Shown here piece after piece: positions 1 to 5,822 of a stretch of DNA of 23,129 bases. Source of the DNA: a virus; IMG/VR virus record IMGVR_UViG_3300045999_000584, positions 1-23,129 of that record, one strand, 5' to 3'. A program made the position numbers and the translations under genes. How positions within the stretch are numbered: position 1 is the stretch's first letter; every line of letters starts with the position of its first letter. Below the pieces are notes generated by a model. That model was given only the letters and a program-made list of their open reading frames with translations, made no database searches and was not told the DNA's origin.

Positions 1-75
1 GTATTGTTTAGCCAGACGATCAATGTCTGACGTAGCACGGCGTACAGCCCTTTTTTTCTGGTAACTGGTAGCCAT
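1..75 (-). CDS. Partial virion-operon gene, N-terminal 25 residues only
   Basis: Only the start of this minus-strand gene lies in the window; it runs off the left edge. The ATG at 75-73 overlaps the TAA stop of the preceding gene (TAATG), a typical translational coupling. The visible peptide begins MATSYQKKRAVRRATSDI and is strongly basic, then contains IDRLAKQY, which looks like the start of a helical or coiled-coil protein. Its position after terL and a small membrane/coiled-coil protein suggests another virion or ejection protein, but the fragment is too short to assign a family. Confidence 0.6.
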   Translation of the reverse strand, partial: MATSYQKKRAVRRATSDIDRLAKQY

Positions 76-521
76 TACTGCACCGTCATTCCAGAGCCAA
101 GGGTAGTCATGCCAAGACCAAGCTCAGAATCCATGCGCTCTTGAGACAGCAGGGAGCGGCGACCACCACGAGTCCGAGCTTTAAGTGCAGATGCTTCAGC
201 AGCAGCGGCTTTGCGGCGCTCTTCTTCAGCAGCGGCTTGAACTTCTTTGGCTTTTGTTTCCATAGAAGCTTTATTTTCTTTGTACTGTGCTTGTGCAGTA
301 TCAAATTGCTGCCTTGCAACATTTGCTTGCTGTTCAAGAGATGCGCCTTGCTTGGCATACTCAGCAGTTTGCCGAGACAGTTCTGTTCGCATAGCTTCAG
401 CATCAGCTTGCTGTTGCATCAATGCTTTTTCTTGGTTGCGTTCTGCACTTCGTCTAGCTTTTCTAGATTCACCTGCTGTGTAAATGCTTCCTCCAACGAT
501 AGCTAATGCAATTAATGGCAT
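75..521 (-). CDS. Small phage protein with N-terminal membrane segment and coiled coil
   Basis: 148 residues. The first 14 residues (MPLIALAIVGGSIY) are hydrophobic and could be a membrane anchor or signal. Residues about 18-115 are rich in Ala, Gln, Glu, Lys and Arg with heptad-like spacing and should form a long coiled coil. The C-terminus has an RTRGGRRSLLS motif followed by a Gly/Thr-rich tail. Small proteins of this build sit among virion genes in many T7-like phages, where they are thought to be minor virion or ejection components; this assignment is by layout and composition, not by a catalytic motif. The start has a clear ribosome binding site (AAGGAG, 7 bases upstream). The stop overlaps the next gene. 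Confidence 0.7.
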   Translation of the reverse strand: MPLIALAIVGGSIYTAGESRKARRSAERNQEKALMQQQADAEAMRTELSRQTAEYAKQGASLEQQANVARQQFDTAQAQYKENKASMETKAKEVQAAAEEERRKAAAAEASALKARTRGGRRSLLSQERMDSELGLGMTTLGSGMTVQ

Positions 522-523
522 GG

Positions 524-826
524 TTAACTCCTTATTAAGACTTCGTCAATTTTTTCAACATCAGTTTCGGCAGTGGCATGGATGCAATACCACACACTGT
601 CCGTCACCCCAATGATTTCATGGTTCTTACCAGCTTCAATGTTGATGCAAGCTGGCGCATGGTATTCAGTTTCGACCCCATCGACCTTTACCACAACCCA
701 TCCTTCAGCCAAAATGCTCATGTGGTCGTAGGTATGCTTGTGCTGAGTAGCACAGTAATTTTCTGGTATGCGTATCTCCTTGGCGTACAGGCCAGCAGAG
801 AAAAAATGCTTGATCAGGTCATCCAT
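524..826 (-). CDS. Small cupin-domain protein
   Basis: 100 residues, the size of a single cupin barrel. The metal-binding motif 1 is visible as QHKHTYDHMSILAEG (residues about 28-42), with His-x-His and a later His where many cupins have Glu. Motif 2 is represented by KNHEIIGVTDSVWYCIHA near residues 67-84. Cupins bind a divalent metal and act as dioxygenases, isomerases or simple ligand-binding proteins; nothing here fixes the substrate. It lies between terL and small virion genes in the same operon, so it may be a virion-associated or late accessory protein. No good ribosome binding site precedes the ATG at 826; a GGAG lies too far upstream (about 18 bases). Confidence 0.75.
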   Translation of the reverse strand: MDDLIKHFFSAGLYAKEIRIPENYCATQHKHTYDHMSILAEGWVVVKVDGVETEYHAPACINIEAGKNHEIIGVTDSVWYCIHATAETDVEKIDEVLIRS

Positions 827-866
827 GAGGCGATTCTATGCGCTCCATGACCAAAAGCAATACTAT

Positions 867-883
867 GCTATCAATCTGATAGC
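867..883 (-). promoter_or_regulatory. Perfect 7-bp hairpin directly after the terL stop; copy of the TGATAGCA element
   Basis: Immediately after the terL TAA the minus strand reads GCTATCA-GAT-TGATAGC, a perfect 7-bp inverted repeat with a 3-base loop. No T-run follows, so it is not a classical terminator. The right arm continues as TGATAGCATA, the same element seen upstream of the genes at 4525, 10240 and at 10320. It could be an operator or extended -10 promoter for the cupin gene, or an RNA processing hairpin. Confidence 0.4.
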
Positions 884-2440
884 TTATGAGAACACATCAA
901 AGTCGGTATTGGCGTTCATGAGCTGACCCAAGGGTCGTGCGCCGTAGGTTGGACTGCGGGTCATGCGGTTGTATTCACCCCCGCCCAGCATCAAATACCC
1001 AAAGGAATCACCAATGTGCGAGTGTTCATTCTTGTTTGGCGCATCTCGGAACCGCTCGTGGCCTGCGCCGACAGCAATGCGCTTAAAGTGATATCCACCT
1101 GCTAGCGCCTTGCGTAAAAGCTTGCATTCTCGGTTGACAATCAGCCCAGGTTTGCCATTTATCAGCCTTTGCATGGGTGCGGCAGATGCTTCTCGGCGCA
1201 CTTTGAAGTCATTGCTAGCAGTTGGCTGGGCTTTTAGGCCAAGGGTTCGCAGGAAGTCAAAGGCTGTCACCTCGTAGATAGCATCTCGTGCCATACCAGC
1301 GGGGTCACCCCAGATCATTACTTGGTGATTGGGGTATCTAGCGTTCAATTCAGCCAGCAATTGAGTGCCGAACCGCTCCAAACCCATGTCAAAAGTGACA
1401 ATTTCTTGGTGGATGATCCATCTTCCGTTAGGCAAACGCTGTCCAATGGTGGCTGCTGGGGTCAAACCAAAGTCCAAACCCACTTGGATTGGCACGGTCA
1501 TGTCGATTTCGGTGTCTCCAGACATGGTGCTGTCTTCGTACTCAGGCCAAACTGGTCTACCTTCTTGGACGTAGGTGTACTCTCCGCCAGCGTAGCACTT
1601 GATCCAGTCTAGATTCTTGCCGCCCAGCATCTGGAGGTAGTAGCCAGCGGGTAGATTGTTGATGTTTTCGGCTTTTGGGTTGATCTTCCACCACTTGCCA
1701 GCACTGAAAATGTGATCATTGGCCTCTGGGAACTCAGGCAGATCATCGCTGTTGACCTCGATCACGCCGCCTGGCTGTCTCCAGAACTTCCAAGCAAACT
1801 TGCCTGTCAGCTTTTCCTTCTCTGCCATGCGATGCCACCAGTGGTCATCATCCATGGGGTTGGTGTCCATCCAGATGCCAGACCAAGACGCACCGCCATC
1901 CCGCTTAGTTGGGTATCGTCCGACACGGTGGGTCAATCCGTCAATTACAGCCTTGGGCAACTCCCTTGCTTCGTTCACCCAAGCGCCAGTCAACTCCAAT
2001 GACAGTAGCTTTCGGACATCTTTAGGTTGGTCAAGAGCCAAGAAGATCACTTCGCAGTCAATACCAGCGGCATCCCCACGAGCAGGCAGTCGGATGTGGT
2101 GGGTAATGGGTGGTGTCCACAGCATCGGGCCAAATGTGCCTTCTGGAAACAGATCCAGCCACGTTTTGATGGTGGTGGTCTTGAGCATGGGGTAGCTATT
2201 CCTGACCACAGCCCAGCGTGAGTACCTGATTCCGTCAACAGGGCTGGGTGCTTGCTGGACAGCCTTGACCATGATCTTGGCGGCACAGCCATAAGACTTG
2301 CCACTGCCAACTGGCCCCATGATTCCTTGGACAAAGTCGTTGTTCTGGATGAAGTCGTAGATTACAGGCGACTTGCTGAAGTCCAAATCAATGCCAGCCA
2401 TCGGCACTGCCTTGGAACTCTGCTCTTTATGTTTTGTCAT
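884..2440 (-). CDS. terL: Terminase large subunit
   Basis: 518 residues, the normal size for a phage packaging motor. The N-terminal ATPase domain carries a Walker A loop GPVGSGKS (residues 42-49) and a Walker-B-like segment LTGAWVNEAREL further on, with Glu as candidate catalytic residue. The C-terminal nuclease domain shows the RNase-H-fold signatures VGLDFG, WGDPAG and HIGDSFGYLML, whose acidic residues coordinate the metal. The protein translocates and cuts phage DNA at the portal. The ATG at 2440 overlaps the stop of the upstream gene (ATGA) and has AGGA seven bases before it. The next gene upstream in the operon is the likely small subunit, which supports the call. Confidence 0.95.
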   Translation of the reverse strand: MTKHKEQSSKAVPMAGIDLDFSKSPVIYDFIQNNDFVQGIMGPVGSGKSYGCAAKIMVKAVQQAPSPVDGIRYSRWAVVRNSYPMLKTTTIKTWLDLFPEGTFGPMLWTPPITHHIRLPARGDAAGIDCEVIFLALDQPKDVRKLLSLELTGAWVNEARELPKAVIDGLTHRVGRYPTKRDGGASWSGIWMDTNPMDDDHWWHRMAEKEKLTGKFAWKFWRQPGGVIEVNSDDLPEFPEANDHIFSAGKWWKINPKAENINNLPAGYYLQMLGGKNLDWIKCYAGGEYTYVQEGRPVWPEYEDSTMSGDTEIDMTVPIQVGLDFGLTPAATIGQRLPNGRWIIHQEIVTFDMGLERFGTQLLAELNARYPNHQVMIWGDPAGMARDAIYEVTAFDFLRTLGLKAQPTASNDFKVRREASAAPMQRLINGKPGLIVNRECKLLRKALAGGYHFKRIAVGAGHERFRDAPNKNEHSHIGDSFGYLMLGGGEYNRMTRSPTYGARPLGQLMNANTDFDVFS

Positions 2441-2871
2441 TCAATGTCCTGCACATCGGGTGCTTTCATATTGATGCCAATGACAGACGGTTTTTGTCCA
2501 TCATCTGGGGTATCGAGCAGACCAGAAGCTTTAGCCAAAATACGCAGCACTTGAACCTTGTCAAACAGTTCAATGTCAATGACTGCATTGCCTTCTTTGT
2601 CTACTCGTTGGCTGATCTTCTTGATTGATTGCAGTGCATGTTCGGGAATCTTAGAGCTGGCTTTGACTCGCACATTGCCAGAGTCATCCCACTCCATGAT
2701 GTCAGTGATCTTGGTGTTAGCCATGGTGAGCAGGCTATAAGCCACAGCTTCACGGTTGGCAACGATTGTTTGTGAGCGTTCAATACGCTGGACGACATTA
2801 CGGACACCACCCCATCCTTTTACGGAGGGGTAAGTGCCGTTTGTCTTCTTTTCAACCTTTTCTGCTGCCAT
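2437..2871 (-). CDS. terS: Putative terminase small subunit
   Basis: 144 residues from the ATG at 2871 (a TTG three codons upstream is possible). Position directly before terL, with a 4-base overlap, is the main argument. The body contains MEWDDSGNVRVKASS followed by an Ala/Ile-rich helical stretch and, near the end, FDKVQVLRILAKASGLLD. This pattern, a phrase about a tryptophan-acidic segment and then a K-a-L-e-L-L-a-k-h-x-G-L-type motif, is typical of small terminase subunits that recognise phage DNA and load it on TerL. No obvious helix-turn-helix can be assigned by eye. The start lies within the last codons of the upstream transporter gene. Confidence 0.65.
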   Translation of the reverse strand: MAAEKVEKKTNGTYPSVKGWGGVRNVVQRIERSQTIVANREAVAYSLLTMANTKITDIMEWDDSGNVRVKASSKIPEHALQSIKKISQRVDKEGNAVIDIELFDKVQVLRILAKASGLLDTPDDGQKPSVIGINMKAPDVQDIE

Positions 2872-3343
2872 ATTTTTCAATCAACTTAGACCAGATTAAC
2901 CCACCGCCAATCTTGGCAACAAATTGCAGTAGAACAATTTCAAGCATCAAGCCGCCAAAAGCAATAGTTGGAAAAACAATAGAGTCAACGGCAGATCCAG
3001 CAATATTTGATCCATTGACACGAATCATCCAATCTTTGTTTTTCAAGTATTGATAGACCAATGTGTCAGCAACCATAGACAAACTAAAAGCTGCCAGTGA
3101 TGCAAATGCAATCATGCCTGTAGCTGGATTGATGGCATAAGACACAACGCTGGCAGTAGCAATCAAGCCGCCCATTTTTATTGGCAATTTGTCACCTTCC
3201 CATAGATCATGCAATTTATCTCGCAAAGACAAATCCAAGCCAATCAAGACAAACGCATTGATCAAACTAAACCATGGGCCAAGCCAAGCCACCAATAAAT
3301 TAGCAGTAACCAATGCCGCAATGTAAATTCCTGCGTAAATCAC
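2852..3343 (-). CDS. VUT/YhhQ-family transporter (7-deazaguanine precursor uptake candidate)
   Basis: 163 residues, almost entirely membrane-embedded: hydrophobic spans at about 3-21, 23-38, 57-73, 76-95 and 115-148. The phrases NAFVLIGLDLSLRDKLH and RVNGSNIAGSAVDSIVFP are the family signature of the VUT (vitamin uptake transporter, PF02592-type) proteins; the cellular member YhhQ imports the queuosine precursors preQ0 and preQ1. Phage members are shorter than the cellular protein. The ATG overlaps the stop of the DpdA-like gene (ATGA), so the two are translationally coupled, which fits import of a 7-deazaguanine base for the transglycosylase. The family call is from recognised sequence; the substrate is inferred from the neighbour. 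Confidence 0.8.
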   Translation of the reverse strand: MIYAGIYIAALVTANLLVAWLGPWFSLINAFVLIGLDLSLRDKLHDLWEGDKLPIKMGGLIATASVVSYAINPATGMIAFASLAAFSLSMVADTLVYQYLKNKDWMIRVNGSNIAGSAVDSIVFPTIAFGGLMLEIVLLQFVAKIGGGLIWSKLIEKYGSRKG

Positions 3344-4077
3344 AATAAAACACCTTGTTCAACTTGATGAAATCCCCACACTGCTGGTGCATTGTGAGCC
3401 TCAATTCTGCTTCTCATTACTTGCGCCCTGGCTTCTTTGGTAGGTGGTGGGTAATTTCCATGTTTCCACTTTCCATCCATTCCGACATTGCGAGCTATAT
3501 TGGTTGAATCAGCAGACGCAAATGGTAATTTTGTGAAGATTGATGGATCAAGCATTCGTAAACCATGCAGTTTGCAGCATGGTCTACCTTGCTCATCACA
3601 AATTACCCTCATTGCCTGACCAATTTTTGACCACCACTGAAAGGTTCCAATTGTTGAGAACTCGCCAGAGCTGCCAATGCAGACACGCACATAAGTGTTT
3701 GCCAGTTGTTCAAGTCTTTCTAAAGACTCGTGCATATGCCAAACTGGTGCGCCAAACCATAATGGCAAAGGGTTATCACGCAACAACGCATCATTGTCAT
3801 CTTCAGTTCCATCAATGACATCAGGCAATACAGCAAAATCGCAAGATGGAACTTTCTTTAGATTCAATGCCCAGTCATAGAACGGTTGCCAGTCAGAGAT
3901 TGGGTTCCCTGATTTCCATGCACTAAATGCGCCATTGTCAATAGCAAATGACTGAGCGACATCTATTGCAGTTGACAACTGTTCTGGATGGGCAAATGAT
4001 ACAAACGCATGACCAGCTTGTACAGCATAGTTAGCGACTGTTGTTGGCGTTATTGGCAATCCGTGATAGTGGATCAT
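3340..4077 (-). CDS. DpdA/TGT-like DNA guanine transglycosylase candidate
   Basis: 245 residues from the ATG at 4077, which overlaps the stop of the upstream microprotein as TGATG; a longer TTG-start version would run into that gene. Motifs in order: IDNGAFSAW (46-54), FAVLPDVIDG (81-90), PVWHMHE (111-117), CIGSSGEF (133-140), KLHGLRML (169-176) and ASADST (187-192). This succession of conserved Asp, His and Gly loops at strand ends is the TIM-barrel pattern of the tRNA-guanine transglycosylase superfamily, as in the phage DpdA branch that exchanges guanine in DNA for a 7-deazaguanine such as preQ0. The adjacent overlapping VUT/YhhQ transporter supports that role. It lacks the TGT zinc site, as expected for a DpdA-type enzyme. 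The family call is fairly firm; the modified base is unknown. Confidence 0.7.
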   Translation of the reverse strand: MIHYHGLPITPTTVANYAVQAGHAFVSFAHPEQLSTAIDVAQSFAIDNGAFSAWKSGNPISDWQPFYDWALNLKKVPSCDFAVLPDVIDGTEDDNDALLRDNPLPLWFGAPVWHMHESLERLEQLANTYVRVCIGSSGEFSTIGTFQWWSKIGQAMRVICDEQGRPCCKLHGLRMLDPSIFTKLPFASADSTNIARNVGMDGKWKHGNYPPPTKEARAQVMRSRIEAHNAPAVWGFHQVEQGVLL

Positions 4078-4226
4078 CAATAGCAGTTGGTATTGCAGTT
4101 GTTGCCATAACAGCAAGTGGTGCAAGTGACGTATCTACCATTAGAAGAATAGGTATGGGTCACGCAAGATGCCCAGACGGTGAAAGTAGAGGCAACTAAC
4201 CAGATGCCAATCAAAGCTTTTTTCAT
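4077..4226 (-). CDS. Secreted Cys-rich microprotein (49 residues)
   Basis: The minus strand encodes 49 residues starting MKKALIGIWLVASTFTVWAS, a textbook signal peptide with a probable cleavage after Ala19. The mature part of about 30 residues has six cysteines (positions 21, 35, 38, 39, 44, 48) in the pattern C-x13-C-x2-CC-x4-C-x3-C, with Tyr, Thr and Asn between them. This suggests a disulphide-rich periplasmic or secreted peptide. A good ribosome binding site (GGAGA, 6 bases upstream) precedes the ATG, and the TGA overlaps the ATG of the DpdA-like gene. Similar short Cys-rich signal-peptide proteins occur in other phages but have no known function to me. Confidence 0.7.
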   Translation of the reverse strand: MKKALIGIWLVASTFTVWASCVTHTYSSNGRYVTCTTCCYGNNCNTNCY

Positions 4227-4243
4227 GTGAGTCTCCAGGTTGA

Positions 4244-4525
4244 TCAGAAAGGGATGTCGTCATCCATATCAGCAAAGCTCTTAGATACAGGTTTCTGTAC
4301 AAGAGCAGGCTTCTTGGATTCATAACCGCCAGATTGTTGTTCAACAGGAGCGCCAAGCTTCAAGCTGAACCAGACGTTGCCAGTCTTGTCATCAACATTG
4401 CGCCATGCCGACAACCAGTACTGTTGACCAGATTGGTCTGTCCACTTTCCTGTGAGATCAGGTTGTGAATCTTTTTCTTTCTTGGTATTTTTACGCAGGC
4501 TACCCCCTGCTTTAGCAGCTTCCAT
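4244..4525 (-). CDS. Small SSB-like protein with DDDIPF tail
   Basis: 93 residues. The C-terminus SFADMDDDIPF is the acidic tip of bacterial and phage single-stranded-DNA-binding proteins, through which SSB recruits partner enzymes. The middle (about 22-60) contains LTGKWTDQSGQQYWLSAWRN and VWFSLKLG, an alternating beta pattern compatible with a reduced OB-type barrel, but it is shorter than a canonical SSB. The N-terminal phrase GSLRKNTKKEKDSQPD is shared by a common class of small phage proteins. It heads the leftward packaging/modification operon, with AAGGAG 9 bases before the ATG and a good promoter candidate about 30 bases upstream. It probably coats or organises ssDNA in replication or recombination. 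Confidence 0.65.
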   Translation of the reverse strand: MEAAKAGGSLRKNTKKEKDSQPDLTGKWTDQSGQQYWLSAWRNVDDKTGNVWFSLKLGAPVEQQSGGYESKKPALVQKPVSKSFADMDDDIPF

Positions 4526-4554
4526 CTGTTATCTCCTTTTTGAAGTGCGAATCT

Positions 4555-4584
4555 ATGCTATCACAGTGCGATCATTGCAGACAA
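4555..4584 (-). promoter_or_regulatory. Minus-strand promoter candidate with tandem TGATNGCA element
   Basis: On the minus strand: TTGTCT (-35, 4584-4579), an 18-base spacer, then TGA-TAGCAT, an extended -10 (TAGCAT at 4560-4555), about 30 bases before the SSB-like gene's ATG. The spacer holds TGATCGCA-CTG-TGATAGCA, two half-sites 11 bases apart. The same architecture occurs at 10319-10348. Confidence 0.5.
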
Positions 4585-4823
4585 CAATTATTTGTGGCAT
4601 AGTTCAGTTGCGGCCATCACCCAGCCGTCCACAAGGCAGTGCAGCTTACCAAGTGGGATAAACGTGATGAACTCATCGGGACTTTAAGTAGAGCAATCGA
4701 ACGGGGCCAAACAGGTGGGGCAGGCATCTAACGAATGTCTGTAATCTAGATAAACAAGGTGCTGCATCTCTAACGAGATTTAACCTCTTTTTTTAGTGGG
4801 TGCCATAGTTCGTGTAAAAGGTT

Positions 4824-4868
4824 TTGTCCACAGGACAATAAATGCCATTTGTCCGCTAGGACAATAAA
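4824..4868. repeat. Two iteron-like inverted repeats, TTGTCC-n3/4-GGACAATAAA
   Basis: First copy 4824-4838: TTGTCC-ACA-GGACAA, followed by TAAA. Second copy 4849-4864: TTGTCC-GCTA-GGACAA, also followed by TAAA. The direct component GGACAATAAA recurs exactly at 4833-4842 and 4859-4868, 26 bases apart. The first copy contains TTGTCCACA, one base from the DnaA box TTATCCACA. Such paired dyads are typical of operators for a dimeric repressor or of binding sites of a replication initiator. Confidence 0.6.
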
Positions 4869-4945
4869 CGCAACCTCTGCCAACAAGCATTCCTGCCAAA
4901 CAGCAATTAGCTACCAGCTTAAAAAACAGGGAAAAATTCAGTCAG

Positions 4946-4984
4946 GCCCCCCTCGATACAGCCAGCGGGTGGGGGGGCAAAGGG
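4946..4984 (+). other. G-quadruplex motif with complementary C-tract
   Basis: 4967-4984 reads GGGTGGGGGGGCAAAGGG, which satisfies the four-run G3 quadruplex rule with loops of 1, 1 and 4. A GCCCCCC run at 4946-4952 can pair with GGGGGGC at 4972-4978, leaving a 19-base loop. Such homopolymer runs are out of keeping with the surrounding sequence. It could be an origin, cos/pac or transcription-arrest element. Confidence 0.4.
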
Positions 4985-5074
4985 TCGTCTTTAGTGCCTG
5001 AGTATTACTGCGCTCTGCTGGCGGTGTGTGCTAAATGTAGGTAACGATAGGGGTCAAACTGTAGTAACACCTGC

Positions 5075-5102
5075 TTTATACAATGTCCATTATGTTAACC
5101 AA
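5075..5102 (-). promoter_or_regulatory. Sigma70-type minus-strand promoter candidate
   Basis: On the minus strand TTGGTT (5102-5097), a 16-base spacer and TATAAA (5080-5075). It points leftwards from just after the stop of the replication-like gene into the gene-free region, so it could transcribe an RNA across the inverted repeats or feed the SSB/terminase operon. Confidence 0.35.
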
Positions 5103-5119
5103 CCAGGGCTATTGTGTAC

Positions 5120-5779
5120 TTAAGCAAGCATCTTTGCCAGTATGCGCTCGATGTCTGCAAGTGTTGCATTCTTGCCAGCTTCTTGCTCTGCAATGCTGAA
5201 CAGTTCATTACCTACTGCTTTCCTAATTGCTTCTAATTGACTTTTTCTATCATCTTTAACTAGCTGATAGTCATTACCTACTGATTCCAGTTTGCTAATC
5301 TTCTTGTTGGTTACTGTTCTTGTCTTCTTGTTCATGTCTTCTCCCTTTGCTCCTGATGTAAGTGGTTGATTCTCTTGGAGATATGGTGCTGATTCTCCTG
5401 AGATTGCGATGATGTCTTCCAGCTTCAGATCATTAAAGATGATTTGCCTTGTATGCGCTCTCTCGCCAGCAAATCCATGATAAAGAACCCGCATATACCC
5501 TTTGGCAATGAGTGATCTGGTTAGCACCGCTGTTCTGTTTAGACTGATTTTGAAATGCCCAGCAATGCGCTGCAGACCAACCCAAGTCAACCCGCCTCGG
5601 TTACTGTACGCACAGAACATCATCAGAACCCGCAATTCCATGTTGGTCAATGAGCGGTCTGTGATTGCTCTGATTGGAACCACAGAGAATTGGCGCTGGT
5701 CTGGTTGCTGTTCTTTCTTGTAGATTCTGGGTTTTCTAGGGAGCTTGATTGTTTCCATGCTCTGATTATGCACAGACAT
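5120..5779 (-). CDS. Winged-helix replication-initiator-like protein
   Basis: 219 residues from the ATG at 5779; an in-frame ATG at 5758 is equally possible because neither has a good ribosome binding site. Residues about 30-115 contain FSVVPIRAITDRSLTNMELRVL, GGLTWVGLQRIAGHFKIS and RTAVLTRSLIAKGYMRVL, a helix-turn-helix plus wing of the kind found in plasmid and phage replication proteins (HTH_36-like), followed by ERAHTRQIIFN. The remainder is Lys/Glu-rich and probably helical. The gene starts immediately after a strong terminator and ends next to a gene-free region with inverted repeats, an initiator-plus-origin layout. A transcriptional regulator is the alternative. Confidence 0.55.
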   Translation of the reverse strand: MSVHNQSMETIKLPRKPRIYKKEQQPDQRQFSVVPIRAITDRSLTNMELRVLMMFCAYSNRGGLTWVGLQRIAGHFKISLNRTAVLTRSLIAKGYMRVLYHGFAGERAHTRQIIFNDLKLEDIIAISGESAPYLQENQPLTSGAKGEDMNKKTRTVTNKKISKLESVGNDYQLVKDDRKSQLEAIRKAVGNELFSIAEQEAGKNATLADIERILAKMLA

Positions 5780-5780
5780 G

Positions 5781-5802
5781 AAAAAAGACCCCGAAGGGTC
5801 TT
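5781..5802 (-). terminator. Rho-independent terminator upstream of the replication-like gene
   Basis: Minus strand: AAGACCC-TTCG-GGGTCTT followed by TTTT, a perfect 7-bp stem with the very stable TTCG tetraloop and a T-run. It ends transcripts of the KorA-like operon and lies only one base before the first ATG of the downstream gene. Confidence 0.9.
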
Positions 5803-5822
5803 CTAAGTGGCTTTGCTGGCTG

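Larger units (their letters stand above)
4526..5119. other. 594-base region without a convincing gene; candidate origin/control region
   Basis: Between the start of the SSB-like gene and the end of the replication-like gene neither strand holds an ORF I trust. What it holds: the 4555-4584 promoter candidate; a 30-codon GTG-started plus-strand ORF at 4639-4731 (contains KWDKRDELIGTLSRAIERG) that may be a gene remnant; a short hairpin ATCTC-TAAC-GAGAT near 4767 before a T-run; two TTGTCC/GGACAA inverted repeats at 4824-4868; a C6...G7 stem and G-quadruplex motif at 4946-4984; and a promoter candidate at 5075-5102. Downstream placement relative to a Rep-like gene makes an origin or partition/control site plausible. 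Confidence 0.45.

Noticed and set aside
1719-2334. Several overlapping open frames on both strands within terL
   Set aside because: Shadows of the terminase frame, whose motifs are complete; the products have no recognisable domains.
4031-4141. 36-codon ORF starting with MVDTSLAPLAVMATTAIPTA, with a TAATG junction
   Set aside because: Overlaps the microprotein and the DpdA-like start, low-complexity Ala/Thr/Pro composition; less convincing than the Cys-rich frame.
4141-4356. 71-codon minus-strand frame between the SSB-like and DpdA-like genes
   Set aside because: It is out of frame with both real genes; the signal-peptide microprotein at 4077-4226 explains the same region better.
4767-4797. 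Possible terminator ATCTC-TAAC-GAGAT followed by a T-run
   Set aside because: Only a 5-bp AT-containing stem and the T-run begins 7 bases after it; there is no gene on the plus strand for it to terminate.
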